DNA of 64,000 bases from CAYYFX01 sp964571855 (lineage in GTDB: Bacteria; ARS69). The stretch covers positions 1-64,000 of the forward strand of contig CAZNDO010000009.1 in assembly GCA_964571855.1 (NCBI GenBank). Reading direction: 5' to 3'. The position numbers were made by a program, and so were the translations under genes. Under the pieces are notes generated by a model. The model was not told where the DNA came from. It ran no database searches and saw nothing but the letters and a program-made list of their open reading frames with translations. This document shows positions 18,265 to 27,756 of the stretch, in pieces (within the stretch, counting starts at the first letter, position 1; the number at the start of each line of letters is the position of its first letter).

Positions 18265-18273
18265 GAACGGACG

Positions 18274-20115
18274 TCACTCCACGCGGACCACCTTCGCGGA
18301 GCGCTCGAGACCCGCGGCGGCGAGGCGCGTGAAGTAGGTGCCGGGGGCCACCGGCCGGCCCTCGGCGTCGCGGCCGTCCCAGGTCAGCTCGTGCCGGCCC
18401 GCGGCCTTCGCTCCGGACAGGAGCCCGCGCACCCGACGACCCGCGGCGTCGTAGACGTCCAGCGTCACCGCGGACACGGCCTCGGGCAGCTCGAACGACA
18501 GCCTCGTTGCGTCCCGGAACGGGTTCGGGCGCGGCGCCATCAGCATCAGCGTGCGCTTCCCTGCGACCGGCGCCGGGGCATCCACCGACGACGTCTCCAC
18601 CACCACGAGGTGCTGGTTCACGGCCACGGCGTTCAGCTGCTGCAGCGTCCCCGACGGCCAGCGGATCTCCAGGTCCACCGTGCCCGCATCGGCGAGCCCG
18701 AAGTGCTGCTCCAGGTTGTGGCTGCAGTAGCCGTCGCTGCCGGACACGATGCGGGTCTGCGTCACCGCGTTCCCGCCGATCGTCGCGGTGGCCCGGAGGC
18801 GCGCGCCGATGCCCGACCGGTTGCTCGCCGTCCCCACGCAGCGCACGGTGAGCCACGCGTTCCCGTTCGACTCCGCGTCGTTGCGGTACAGGTAGTTCGT
18901 CTGGTTCTCGTCCAGCCAGTTCGCCACGAAGAGGTCCAGGTCCCCGTCGCGGTCGTAGTCGCCGAACGAGGCGCCGAACGACCAGCCGAGGTCCGCGCCC
19001 GGCGGCGTGACGTTGTCGCGGACGAAGGCGCCGCCGACGTTCTCGAACACGAAGTTGCGGCGCGTCTGGCCGGGCGTCGTGCTGAACCCGTTCGTCATGA
19101 AGAGGTCCAGGTCCGCGTCGTTGTCGAAGTCCGCCCAGACCGAGCACACGTTCCAGCCCGCGGACGTGGCCGTGGGATCGCCGGCGAGCCTCGTGAGCGT
19201 GGGGATGCCGGTCTCCACGAGCTGGTTCACGTACACCGCGTCGTTCTGCTGGGAGAAGTTCGCCACGACGAGATCCAGGTCGGTGTCGTTGTCGAAGTCG
19301 CCCCAGCTCGCGCTGAAGGACTGCCCGATGTCGGTGGTGGCGTCCCCGGCCGCCACGGAGGTGAATGCGGCGACGCCGGTCTCCACCAGCTCGTTGCGGT
19401 ACAGCTGGTTCAGCTGGTTCGCCTCGTTCGCCACGAACACGTCCAGGTCGCCGTCCTCGTCCCAGTCCGCCCAGGCGCCGTGGCGCGAGCGGCGCACGTC
19501 CGTGACCAGGGCGCCGGTGGTGACCGCGATCAGCCCGCCCGCGCCGTCGTTGCGGTACAGGCGGTTCACCTCGCCGGCATTGCCGGAGCTGGCCACGAAC
19601 AGGTCCAGGTGGCCGTCCGCGTCGTAGTCCACCCAGGCGCAGTCCTCCGAGAACGTGCCCACGGTCACGGGGTCCCCGGTGAGGATGCGCGTGAAGTTCC
19701 CCGCGCCGTCGTTCTCGAACAGCGCGTTGAGCTCCCCGTACCAGCTCACCACGAAGAGGTCGTCGTCGCCGTCGCCGTCGAAGTCGCCCCAGGACGCGCC
19801 GTCCGCGCGGAGGCCGTCCTGGCCGATGGCGTTCGCCGGCTGGTGCGAGAACGTGCCGCCGTCGTTGCGGTAGTAGTCGTTGTTCTCGCCGACCACCGCG
19901 CCGCGGGTGACCAGGATGTCGAGGTCGCCGTCCCCGTCCGGGTCGGCCCAGGTCGCGGCGCGGTGGCCGCCCGGGATCGCCACGGGATCCCCGGTCGTGA
20001 TGGGCGTGAAGGCGGCCTGGGCGGCCGCCGGCACCGGCGAGGCGGCGAGCCCGGCCAGGGCGAGGGCGAGCGCGGGAACGGCGGCCGTGGGACGGCGGGG
20101 GCGGCGACGCGGCAT
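18274..20115 (-). CDS. Secreted FG-GAP/VCBS repeat protein with ASPIC/UnbV domain and FlgD-like C-terminus
   Basis: A 613-residue exported protein. Sec signal about 1-32 (AVPALALALAGLAASPVPAAAQA). Then about seven beta-propeller FG-GAP/VCBS units, each carrying the calcium-binding pattern DxDxDGDxD (DPDGDGDLD, DFDGDGDDD, DYDADGHLD, DWDEDGDLD, DFDNDTDLD, DFDNDADLD, DYDRDGDLD). An ASPIC/UnbV domain follows (GIGARLRATATIGG, HFGLADAGTVDLEIRWPSG), then the FlgD-like Ig domain (PNPF, VYDAAGRRVRGL, WDGRDAEGRPVAPGTYFTRL). GGAGG sits 9 nt before the chosen ATG. Likely a cell-surface adhesion or binding protein; the ligand is unknown. Confidence 0.88.
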   Translation of the reverse strand: MPRRRPRRPTAAVPALALALAGLAASPVPAAAQAAFTPITTGDPVAIPGGHRAATWADPDGDGDLDILVTRGAVVGENNDYYRNDGGTFSHQPANAIGQDGLRADGASWGDFDGDGDDDLFVVSWYGELNALFENDGAGNFTRILTGDPVTVGTFSEDCAWVDYDADGHLDLFVASSGNAGEVNRLYRNDGAGGLIAVTTGALVTDVRRSRHGAWADWDEDGDLDVFVANEANQLNQLYRNELVETGVAAFTSVAAGDATTDIGQSFSASWGDFDNDTDLDLVVANFSQQNDAVYVNQLVETGIPTLTRLAGDPTATSAGWNVCSVWADFDNDADLDLFMTNGFSTTPGQTRRNFVFENVGGAFVRDNVTPPGADLGWSFGASFGDYDRDGDLDLFVANWLDENQTNYLYRNDAESNGNAWLTVRCVGTASNRSGIGARLRATATIGGNAVTQTRIVSGSDGYCSHNLEQHFGLADAGTVDLEIRWPSGTLQQLNAVAVNQHLVVVETSSVDAPAPVAGKRTLMLMAPRPNPFRDATRLSFELPEAVSAVTLDVYDAAGRRVRGLLSGAKAAGRHELTWDGRDAEGRPVAPGTYFTRLAAAGLERSAKVVRVE

Positions 20116-20184
20116 GGACGGACCTCCGGGATGCAGGGGCGCCGGGACGGAAGGCCCCGGCGGCCTTCCACTGTGGGCGGCGGT

Positions 20185-20206
20185 TTGGCCCTCCCGGAAG
20201 TGCCAA
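20185..20206 (+). promoter_or_regulatory. Candidate operator between the FG-GAP and MocR-like genes
   Basis: TTGGC (20185-20189) and GCCAA (20202-20206) form an inverted repeat spaced by 12 bp, in the divergent intergenic region 36 bp before the regulator start. GntR/MocR proteins bind paired half-sites in their own divergent promoters, so autoregulation is plausible. AACAAT at 20214-20219 could be a -10 box. Prediction only. Confidence 0.35.
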
Positions 20207-20242
20207 GATGTGGAACAATGACCGGTCCAAGGGGGCCGGCGC

Positions 20243-21721
20243 ATGGTTTTACCGATCGATTACGAACGGCCGCTCGCGGAGCAGGTGTACGCGCACTTCG
20301 CGAGGGCCATCCGCGCGGGGGAGCTGCGCCCGGGGGACCGGCTGCCCCCGTCCCGCCGCCTCGCCGCCGCCAACCGCCTCTCCCGCAACACGGTGGTCTC
20401 CGCGTACGCCCAGCTGCTCACGGAGGGCTACGTGGAGGGCCGGCGGGCGAAGGGGACGGTGGTGGCGCACGACCTGCCGCGCATCGCGCTGGACCGGGCC
20501 GCGGCGCCCGGCGGCGACCGAAACGCCGCCCGCCGGCCGGGCGCGATCTCCCGCGAAGGGCGGCGGATCCTCGCGCACGGCGAGATCTTCGCGCCGCACA
20601 CGCTCGCGGTCCGGCCCCCGGTCGAGATCGACTTCTCGTACAACACCAGCGTGGCCGACGACGCGTCGCGCCACGCCTGGTCGCGGGCGGCCCGCCGCGT
20701 GGCGCTGCTGCACGAGGCGGACCCGCCGCGCTGGAACCCCGCACGGACCCCCGGCCCCGTGCACGAGCAGGTGCTGCGGCACGTCCGGCTCGCGCGCGGC
20801 GTGCGCGCCGGCGTGGACCAGATCCTCCTCATCCCCTCGCAGCAGACGGCGCTGGGCCTGGCCACGCGGATCCTCGTGGGGCGCGGGGACGTGGTGGCGA
20901 TCGAGGATCCGCACTACCTCGGCGCGCGGAACACGCTGCTCGCGCGGGGCGCGCGCCTCGTGCCGGTGCCGGTGGACGGGAAGGGGCTTCGCACCGATCG
21001 GCTGCCGCGCGGGCGGCGCACGCGGCTCCTGTACACCACGCCGTCGCACCAGTGGCCGACCGGCGTCTCGCAGCCCCTCGGGCGGCGCCTCGAGGTGCTG
21101 GAGTGGGCGCGGGCCGAGCGCGCGTGGATCCTGGAGAACGACCACAACAACGAGTACCTGTACGAGGGCAACGTGGTGCAGGCGCTGCAGGGGCTGGATC
21201 CCGACGATCGCGTCATCCACATGGGCACGTTCTCGCGGCTCATCGATCCGTACCCGGCCATCGCCTACGTCGTGGTGCCGCGCTCGCTCGCGCGCGCCTT
21301 CCGCGCCGCGGCGAACCTGTCGGGCGTGCCGGTCTCCTCGCTGGAGTCCGCGACGCTGCTCGAGTTCATGGCGAACGGCCAGCTCGAGAAGCTGCTCCGG
21401 CGGGCGTCGCGGCGGATGCGGCTGCTGCAACGCGCGCTGCTCGAGGCGCTGCGCACCCTGCCCGTGCCGGTGGAGGTGCAGACGACCACGGGGGGCCTGC
21501 ACGTGTACGTGCGGCTGCCGGGCCGGACGGTCCCCGACGTGGACGATCTGGTGGAGCGTGCGGCCGCCGTCGGTGTGCGCATCTACCCCGGGGCGCCGTT
21601 CCACCTGCGCCCGCCGCGGACGCCGGGGTTCCTGCTCGGGTTCGCGCAGCTCCGGGAGGAGCGCATCGCCGAGGGGGTCCGGCGGCTGGCGCGCGTGCTG
21701 GACGGGCGCCGCGGCGTCTGA
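20243..21721 (+). CDS. MocR-like regulator (GntR HTH plus aminotransferase fold) with altered PLP site
   Basis: A 492-residue regulator. The N-terminal GntR winged helix (about 8-75: LRPGDRLPPSRRLAAANRLSRNTVVSAYAQLLTEGYVEGR) is intact. It is joined to a fold-type-I aminotransferase domain (IPSQQTALGLATRILVGRGDVVAIEDPHY, YTTPSHQWPTG). In MocR/GabR/PdxR proteins PLP is held by an Asp and Tyr in EDDYDSEF and a Lys in GTFSK. Here the corresponding blocks read ENDHNNEY (Asn299, His301) and GTFSRL (Arg332). The internal aldimine cannot form, so it probably senses something else or is constitutive. It is divergent from the FG-GAP gene. Regulatory class is sure; the effector is unknown. Confidence 0.85.
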   Translation: MVLPIDYERPLAEQVYAHFARAIRAGELRPGDRLPPSRRLAAANRLSRNTVVSAYAQLLTEGYVEGRRAKGTVVAHDLPRIALDRAAAPGGDRNAARRPGAISREGRRILAHGEIFAPHTLAVRPPVEIDFSYNTSVADDASRHAWSRAARRVALLHEADPPRWNPARTPGPVHEQVLRHVRLARGVRAGVDQILLIPSQQTALGLATRILVGRGDVVAIEDPHYLGARNTLLARGARLVPVPVDGKGLRTDRLPRGRRTRLLYTTPSHQWPTGVSQPLGRRLEVLEWARAERAWILENDHNNEYLYEGNVVQALQGLDPDDRVIHMGTFSRLIDPYPAIAYVVVPRSLARAFRAAANLSGVPVSSLESATLLEFMANGQLEKLLRRASRRMRLLQRALLEALRTLPVPVEVQTTTGGLHVYVRLPGRTVPDVDDLVERAAAVGVRIYPGAPFHLRPPRTPGFLLGFAQLREERIAEGVRRLARVLDGRRGV

Positions 21722-21750
21722 GCGCGGATGACCCCGCGGGCGGCGTGACG

Positions 21751-24324
21751 CTACGGCGCCGCGACCACCGTTCCCGTCCCGAGCCGGTCCGCCCAGTACG
21801 CCACCGCGCCGTCCCCGGGGCTGCGACCGCGCGCCTCCGCGGCCAGGAGGCCGGCGCGCACCGTGTCCCCCGCCAGCGCGGCGGCGAGCGCACCGCGCAG
21901 GAACGACATGCCGGCGCCCTCGGGTGTGGCGACGAGCTCCGCGTCCGGCGATCCGGCGGCCAGGGCCTCGGCGCGCTGCAGCAGCGCCAGCACGTCCGCG
22001 CCGCCGCCCTGGTACTGCACGCCGGCGCTGCGGTAGGCCAGGAACTCCAGCACGGGGCGGTCCCAGGTGTTGACCGGGCCCGGGCCGACCGCCCGCAGCA
22101 GGGCCGTGCCGTCCGCCACCCAGCGCGCGCGCAGCCCGTCCATGCCGGGGATGCCGAGCGCGGCCAGGTCGCGCGGCACGCGCGTGCCGGCGAGCGATGC
22201 GTCCGCCGCGCGCGGGCGCCCCCCGAGCGGTCGCAAGGCCCCCGCGAACACCAGGTTCGTGGGAGGTTCGAAGAAGAGGCCCACGTGCGGGAACGCCTGC
22301 GCCATGGTGCGCGCGATCACCCCCAGCTCGTCGATCGTGATCGCCAGCGGCATCCACTGCACGAACACGCCGCGATCCGTGAGGTGCCGCGCGCAGAGCG
22401 CGTAGTACTCGCGCGTCAACAGTTTCGAGTTCCCGGAGAAGGACTGCGCCAGCTTCCCGTCGGAGACGATCACGTCCCACCGCCGGTCGGCGCGCTGCAG
22501 TCGGTGGATGGCGTCCTCCACCACGAGCGTCGCACGGGGATCGATCAGCGCGCGCGACTCCGGGAAGAGGAGGCACGCCTCGGCCACCGGGGCGTTGATC
22601 TCCACGACCTCGGCGTGCGCGACCTGCGGGTGCGCGAGCAGGGCCTCCAGCGTGGAGCCGCTGCCCAGCCCCACCGTCATCACGGACGCGGCGCGCGGCT
22701 CCAGCGCGAACGGGAGGTGCGCGAGGAACACCTGCTTGCGGTACGGCGAGTCGCCCCACGTGCGCGTCGCGCCGATGATCGTGCCGTCGATGGCCATGCC
22801 CAGGCGACCGGGCTGCCTGCGGTCGCGCCAGACCTGCACGGTGGCCAGGTCGCCCTCCTTCGCGAAGACCAGCTCCGGATCGAGGATGGTCCGGCCCGCC
22901 ACGGTGAACTGCAGCCGATCCTGCGTGAGGACGCCCAGCGCGAGCGCCGCCACCGCGACCGCCGCCGTGCCGGTCACGAGGCGCGTGCGGACGTGCGGGA
23001 GCGCGGCGAGTCCGAGACCCACGTTGATCGCGGCGATCGCCAGCGTGCCGCCGGCGCTGCCGAGCCGCGGCAGGATCACCAGCGCCGCCGCCAGCGCCCC
23101 GAGGATGCTGCCCGCGTTCGCGAGCGCCGCGGCGCCGCCGAGTCCGCGTCCCAGGCCGCGCGTCCCGCCCGCCCCCGCGAAGAGGCTGGCGCCGAGCGGG
23201 AACGCGAGTCCCATCAGGAGCGTCGGCGGCAGGAGCGCGACCACGGCCGCCCCCGTGGCCACGCCCAGCCGCTGCCACCACGGCAATCCGTACACGCTGC
23301 GGTAGAAGATGCTCACGTGCTGCTCGAGAGCGGGCGACTGGAGGACGAGCGCCAGCAGCGCGATCGCGGCGGTCGCGGCGATCGCGATCCCGAGCTGGCA
23401 CAGCGCGAATGCCCGGTCCGTCGCGCCGCGCCGCGCGACCGGGCCCAGCAGGAGCGACCCCGCGCCGAGACCGGTGAGGAACACGAACAGCATCACGGAG
23501 AACGCGTACGTGCTGTTGCCGAAGAGGTACGTCAGCGCGCGGAACCACACGATCTCGTACGCGAGCGTGGTGAAACCCGAGAGCAGCAGCGTGGCGGTGA
23601 CGAGGGCGCGCGGGAGGCGTGTCCCCGACGCGGTGCCTGGTGCCGCCGTGGCCGTCGCCGGCGACGGATCCGCCGGCCATCGGCGCGCGAGCCCGAGCGC
23701 CGCGCCGGCGACGACGAGGTTCAACGCGGCCGCGGCCATCGCCGTGCCGCGGGCGCCGAGCAGCTCGATCAACGCCAGGCCGGCCAGCAGCGCGCCGGCC
23801 GCCGCGCCCAGCGTGTTCCACCCGTACACCGCGCCGAGCCTTCGCCCCAGCGCGCCCGGCGAGTCGATCGCCGCCATCGCGAGCGCGGGGAACGTGGCGC
23901 CCATGAGCGCGCACGGCACGAGCAGCAGGACGATCGCGGTGGCGAAGCGCAACGCCGTCAGCGCGGCGCCGCCGTCGAGGTCGCCGGCGAGCGCCGCGAA
24001 CGCGCGCGGCAGGGCGGGGGCCAGCCACGTCAACGCGAGCGCCGTGACCGCGATGCCGGCTTCCAGCAGCGCGTAGCCCCGCAGCGGATCCGGCACGCGC
24101 GCCCGCAGCGCGGGGTAGGCGCGCGCCCCGACCGCCATCCCGCCGAGGAAGCCGGCCACCACGGCGCCCGTGGCGAGGCGCGTGGCCCCGAGCGCGAGCG
24201 AGAACGATCGCGCCCAGACGACCTCGTAGCAGAGCGCGGCGATCCCCGAGAGGAACGCGCACGCATACAACCAGTGCACGCGCCCCGACGGAGGCGCGGG
24301 CGCCCGGTCCCTCCCGCTTCGCAT
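21751..24324 (-). CDS. Fused MFS-type transporter / spermidine synthase-like protein
   Basis: An 857-residue membrane protein. The N-terminal two thirds hold many hydrophobic segments (LYACAFLSGIAALCYEVVWARSFSLALG is the characteristic first block, and a second similar ALVTATLLLSGFTTLAYEIVWFRALT block starts the second half). The C-terminal region is a spermidine-synthase-like SAM-binding domain (VMTVGLGSGSTLEALLAH, AEVVEINAPVAEAC, DVIVSDGKLAQSFSGNSKLLTREYYALC). It ends in an alanine-rich helical tail. The start was set at the ATG before the first membrane segment; a longer frame upstream crosses the divergent promoter region. Members of this fusion family are common in uncultured bacteria; whether this one makes polyamines is not established. 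Confidence 0.82.
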   Translation of the reverse strand: MRSGRDRAPAPPSGRVHWLYACAFLSGIAALCYEVVWARSFSLALGATRLATGAVVAGFLGGMAVGARAYPALRARVPDPLRGYALLEAGIAVTALALTWLAPALPRAFAALAGDLDGGAALTALRFATAIVLLLVPCALMGATFPALAMAAIDSPGALGRRLGAVYGWNTLGAAAGALLAGLALIELLGARGTAMAAAALNLVVAGAALGLARRWPADPSPATATAAPGTASGTRLPRALVTATLLLSGFTTLAYEIVWFRALTYLFGNSTYAFSVMLFVFLTGLGAGSLLLGPVARRGATDRAFALCQLGIAIAATAAIALLALVLQSPALEQHVSIFYRSVYGLPWWQRLGVATGAAVVALLPPTLLMGLAFPLGASLFAGAGGTRGLGRGLGGAAALANAGSILGALAAALVILPRLGSAGGTLAIAAINVGLGLAALPHVRTRLVTGTAAVAVAALALGVLTQDRLQFTVAGRTILDPELVFAKEGDLATVQVWRDRRQPGRLGMAIDGTIIGATRTWGDSPYRKQVFLAHLPFALEPRAASVMTVGLGSGSTLEALLAHPQVAHAEVVEINAPVAEACLLFPESRALIDPRATLVVEDAIHRLQRADRRWDVIVSDGKLAQSFSGNSKLLTREYYALCARHLTDRGVFVQWMPLAITIDELGVIARTMAQAFPHVGLFFEPPTNLVFAGALRPLGGRPRAADASLAGTRVPRDLAALGIPGMDGLRARWVADGTALLRAVGPGPVNTWDRPVLEFLAYRSAGVQYQGGGADVLALLQRAEALAAGSPDAELVATPEGAGMSFLRGALAAALAGDTVRAGLLAAEARGRSPGDGAVAYWADRLGTGTVVAAP

Positions 24325-24531
24325 GCCCCGACCTCGTGCTGGGGAAGGAGCGCGCCCGGGCGACGGGCCGCGTCCGTGGACTCGGGTCGGGGTCGACCGA
24401 GTCGGACCCCAGGCTACCAATTCCGGGCCCCCGGGGTCGACCCGTCCCGCCGCCGGGACGAACCGCCGTGACCCGGGGACGAGGATCGGGGAATATGGCC
24501 CTCCCGCGGTCGATCCCCCAGGAGGTGAGCC
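24325..24531. promoter_or_regulatory. Divergent intergenic region with repeated GGGGTCGACC boxes
   Basis: Between two divergent genes. GGGGTCGACC occurs at 24389-24398 and again at 24433-24442, 44 bp apart (about four helical turns). The first copy lies inside the palindrome ACTCGG-N11-CCGAGT (24380-24402). A TATGGC box at 24494-24499 could be the -10 of the peptidase gene. It may be a shared operator; no regulator is identified. Confidence 0.3.
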
Positions 24532-26985
24532 GTGACTGCACCCGCCCCGCTTCCCGTCGCCCTCGCGATCCTGCTGGGATTCGCCCCGCTCGCCTCCGCC
24601 GACACGGCGCCCGTCTACCGCGAGCCGTCCCCCGCGCTGACCGCGATCGTGGACGCGCCGCCCACGCCGTTCCCGTCGCTGTCGCCGGACCGCACCCGGC
24701 TGCTGCTGCTGGAGCGCCCCAACCTGCCGGGGATCGAGGAGGTGGCCGCCCCGGAGATCGGGCTGGCCGGCACGCGGATCAACCCGCGCCTCTACGGGCC
24801 CAGCCGCACGCGGCCGCTGAACGGCCTGTCGGTCGTGGACGTCGCGTCCGGCGCCACGCGCGCCGTGCAGGGGCTGCCCTCCTCGCCGCGGTTGGGCAAC
24901 GTGACCTGGTCCCCGGACGGCCGGCACGTCGCGTTCACGCACGAGGCCGCCGACGGCATCGAGCTCTGGGTGGCGGACGTGGGCGCCGCGCGGGCGCGCC
25001 GGCTCACGCGCCCGGTGCTGAACCTCTGCGCGGAGGCGGCCCCGGCGTGGCTCGACGCGGAGACGCTGCTCTGCACGATCCGCCCGGAGGGGCAGGGCGC
25101 GCCGCCCGAGGAGCCGCGCGTGCCGGCCGGCCCGGTCATCCAGGAGAACCTGGGGGAGAAGGCGGCCGCGGTCACGTACCAGGACCTCCTCGAGGACCCG
25201 CACGACGAGGCGCTCTTCGAACACTACTTCGCGAGCCGTCTCGCGCGCGTGAGCCTGAAGGGGAAATTGACGCCGGTCGGCGAGGCGGGGTTGATCGCGA
25301 GCTTCCAGGGCTCGCCGGACGGGCAGTGGATCGTGGTGGAGCGGATGCACCGGCCATGGTCCTACCTCGTCCCGATGGAGCGCTACCCGCGGCGCGTGGA
25401 GATCGTGGACGGCTCCGGCCGCGTGGCGCGGCTCGTGGCGGACCTGCCGCTGCACGAGAGCGTGCCGGTCACGTTCGGCAGCGTCCCGACCGGTCCGCGG
25501 GAGTTCTCCTGGCGCGATGACGCGCCCGCGGTGCTCACGTGGGTCGAGGCGCTCGACGGCGGCGACTCCGGCGTGGAGGCCGCGGAACGCGACCGCCTCT
25601 TCCTGCTCGCCGCGCCGTTCTCCGGGGACCCCGTGCCCTGGCTCACGCTGGGGCTGCGGTCCGGCGGCGTCACCTGGGGCCGCGACGACCTCGCGCTCGT
25701 GACCGAGTGGTGGTGGCAGACCCGCACCATGCGCACCTGGATCGCGAAGCCGGGGTCCCCGGGCGCAGCGCCGGTCAAGCTGTGGGATCGCTCGTGGCAG
25801 GATCGCTATGGCGATCCGGGCCGTCCCGTGACGCGGCGCGACGCGCGCGGGCGGTCATTGCTCGCCACCACCGGCGACGGCAACACGATCCTCCTGATCG
25901 GCGAGGGCGCGTCCCCCGAGGGCAACCGCCCGTTCTTCGACACGCTGGATCTCGCCACCGGGGAAACCGAGCGCCGCTTCCGCTCCGAGGCCCCGTGGTA
26001 CGAGCGTCCCCTGGCGATGCTGGACGACGCGGGCGGCACGCTCCTCACCTCGCGCGAGTCCGTGGACGAGCCCACGAACTACTTCGTGCGCCGCGTGGGC
26101 GACGACGGTGCGCCCCGCGCGCTCACCGCGTTCCCGCACCCCACGCCGGGGCTCAAGGGGCTCACGAAGGAGTTGATCAAGTACGCGCGCGCGGACGGCG
26201 TGCAGCTCTCCGGCACGCTGTACCTGCCGCCCGGCTACGACGCGTCGCAAGGCCCCCTGCCGGCCATCCTCTGGGCGTACCCCGAGGAGTTCAAGAGCGC
26301 GGAGTTCGCCGGGCAGGTGAAGGACTCGCCGTACCGCTTCGACCGAGTGAGCGCGTTCTCGCCGCTGCTGTTCCTGCCGCTCGGCTACGCCGTGCTCGAC
26401 GACCCCACGATCGCGATCGTGGGCGAAGGGGACGCGGAGCCGAACGACACGTTCAAGGAGCAGCTCGTGGGCTGCGCGAAGGCGGCGGTGGACGAGCTGG
26501 CCCGCCGCGGCGTGGCGGATCCGCGGCGCGTGGCCGTGGGCGGCCACTCGTACGGCGCGTTCATGACCGCGCACCTCCTGGCGTACTCGGACCTCTTCGC
26601 CGCCGGCGTCGCGCGGAGCGGCGCGTACAACCGCACGCTCACGCCCTTCGGGTTCCAGTCCGAGGAGCGCACGCTGTGGGAGGCGCCGGAGACCTACTTC
26701 ACCATGTCGCCCTTCATGCACGCGGACGCCGTGAACGAGCCGATCCTCCTGATCCACGGCGCGTCCGACAACAACCCGGGCACCTACCCGATGCAGAGCG
26801 AGCGCTTCTACGACGCGCTCCGCGGGCACGGCGCGCGCGCGCGGCTCGTGATGCTGCCGCACGAGAGCCACGGCTACCGCGCGCGGGAGTCGCTGCTGCA
26901 CATGCTGTGGGAGCAGGAGACGTGGCTGGACCGGTGGGTGAAGCACCGCCCGGAGGAGGCGACCTCGGCGGCCGCCGTTCGCTGA
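24532..26985 (+). CDS. Secreted prolyl-oligopeptidase family (S9) peptidase
   Basis: An 817-residue S9 serine peptidase resembling the glutamyl-endopeptidase (S9D, CGEP-like) group. GTG start after AGGAGGTGAG. Sec signal 1-23. An N-terminal beta-propeller (about 50-540: PSLSPDRTRLLLLERPNLPGI, TWSPDGRHVAFTHEAADGIELW) is followed by an alpha/beta-hydrolase domain (about 545-817). The domain holds the triad Ser in VGGHSYGAFMTAHLLA, Asp in LIHGASDNNPGT and His in LPHESHGYRARES. The propeller limits access to short peptides. It probably takes part in periplasmic peptide turnover, which fits the other secreted proteases here. Confidence 0.9.
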   Translation: MTAPAPLPVALAILLGFAPLASADTAPVYREPSPALTAIVDAPPTPFPSLSPDRTRLLLLERPNLPGIEEVAAPEIGLAGTRINPRLYGPSRTRPLNGLSVVDVASGATRAVQGLPSSPRLGNVTWSPDGRHVAFTHEAADGIELWVADVGAARARRLTRPVLNLCAEAAPAWLDAETLLCTIRPEGQGAPPEEPRVPAGPVIQENLGEKAAAVTYQDLLEDPHDEALFEHYFASRLARVSLKGKLTPVGEAGLIASFQGSPDGQWIVVERMHRPWSYLVPMERYPRRVEIVDGSGRVARLVADLPLHESVPVTFGSVPTGPREFSWRDDAPAVLTWVEALDGGDSGVEAAERDRLFLLAAPFSGDPVPWLTLGLRSGGVTWGRDDLALVTEWWWQTRTMRTWIAKPGSPGAAPVKLWDRSWQDRYGDPGRPVTRRDARGRSLLATTGDGNTILLIGEGASPEGNRPFFDTLDLATGETERRFRSEAPWYERPLAMLDDAGGTLLTSRESVDEPTNYFVRRVGDDGAPRALTAFPHPTPGLKGLTKELIKYARADGVQLSGTLYLPPGYDASQGPLPAILWAYPEEFKSAEFAGQVKDSPYRFDRVSAFSPLLFLPLGYAVLDDPTIAIVGEGDAEPNDTFKEQLVGCAKAAVDELARRGVADPRRVAVGGHSYGAFMTAHLLAYSDLFAAGVARSGAYNRTLTPFGFQSEERTLWEAPETYFTMSPFMHADAVNEPILLIHGASDNNPGTYPMQSERFYDALRGHGARARLVMLPHESHGYRARESLLHMLWEQETWLDRWVKHRPEEATSAAAVR

Positions 26986-27033
26986 CGGCGCCGCGCGCGG
27001 GGATGGCCGGGCCTCCGGGATCGCGCGCCGCCG

Positions 27034-27756
27034 CTACCGCGTGCGGTGCATCGCCTTCACGCGCGACCAGGACGCGGCGCGGCCCGGCTCGGGCGCGCTC
27101 ACGGTCGGGTTCGACACCGTCACCACCACGTTGTCGATCGCCCAGGACTCGTCCGCGCCGCCCTGCCACTGCGCCGCCGCGGGACCGGACACCGCCCCGA
27201 TGCGCCAGGTGATGGTGACGGAGTCCGCCGTGTGCGGGATCCCCGCGAAGTCCGCGTCCACCGAGAGGTCGTAGGCGCGGTCGCGGTTGAACCACGTCCC
27301 GTTCGAGAATCCCAGGTTCGTCCCGGAGCTCAACAGTCCGCCCGGCGGGGCGGCGTAGCTGGACGAATCGCCGGTGGCGAGCTGGAACCAGTGCGAGAAG
27401 ACGACGGTGCCGTCCACGAGGATCTCGAGGAGTTCGGTCCCGTCCCAGGAGTCGATGACGGCCAGCAGCATGGAGACGTCGATCGCGCTGTGCGGCGGGA
27501 GGCCGGTGAGCGTGAGCTGCGTGTCCAGGAGGGGCTGGCTCGTGTAGCGCAGGAAGCTCCCGGCGAAGGCGTACCCGCCGCTGCCCAGGCCGGTCCAGCC
27601 CTGGACGGGCTCGATCGAGGCCCCGGGGGCCGAGAAGGCCGCCGGCAACCCGCTCTCGAAGTCGGTCGAGAACACGACGGCGCCCGCGGCGGCAGGCCGG
27701 GGGGCGAGTGCCCCGACGAGGGAGATCAGGGCGATCAGGCTTCGTGGACCGTGCAC
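27034..27756 (-). CDS. Small secreted jelly-roll-like protein with C-terminal SWSRVKAMHR tag
   Basis: A 240-residue secreted protein. GTG start behind GAGGTG; Sec signal MHGPRSLIALISLVGALAPRPAAA. The mature part (VVFSTDFESGLPAAFSAPGASIEPVQGWTGLG onward to ESWAIDNVVVTVSNP) looks like a concanavalin-like or carbohydrate-binding beta sandwich of the kind that ends in a W-x-ID-N-V strand. After a short Pro/Glu linker it ends SWSRVKAMHRTR, which resembles the ends of two other secreted proteins in this window (SWGALKAAWR and TWGRAKGAYR). No catalytic residues recognised. Confidence 0.72.
   Translation of the reverse strand: MHGPRSLIALISLVGALAPRPAAAGAVVFSTDFESGLPAAFSAPGASIEPVQGWTGLGSGGYAFAGSFLRYTSQPLLDTQLTLTGLPPHSAIDVSMLLAVIDSWDGTELLEILVDGTVVFSHWFQLATGDSSSYAAPPGGLLSSGTNLGFSNGTWFNRDRAYDLSVDADFAGIPHTADSVTITWRIGAVSGPAAAQWQGGADESWAIDNVVVTVSNPTVSAPEPGRAASWSRVKAMHRTR

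Noticed and set aside
18400..20000. Repetitive DNA across the FG-GAP gene
   Set aside because: Explained by the protein's propeller repeats, which share the Asp-rich calcium loops; not a tandem DNA repeat or CRISPR.
18391..24471. Very long open frames on the opposite strand or in other frames of good genes (also 160-3837, 3910-6966, 12082-15168)
   Set aside because: They are products of high GC at third positions in the real genes. They have no recognisable domains, are Arg/Ala/Gly-rich and lack start sites.
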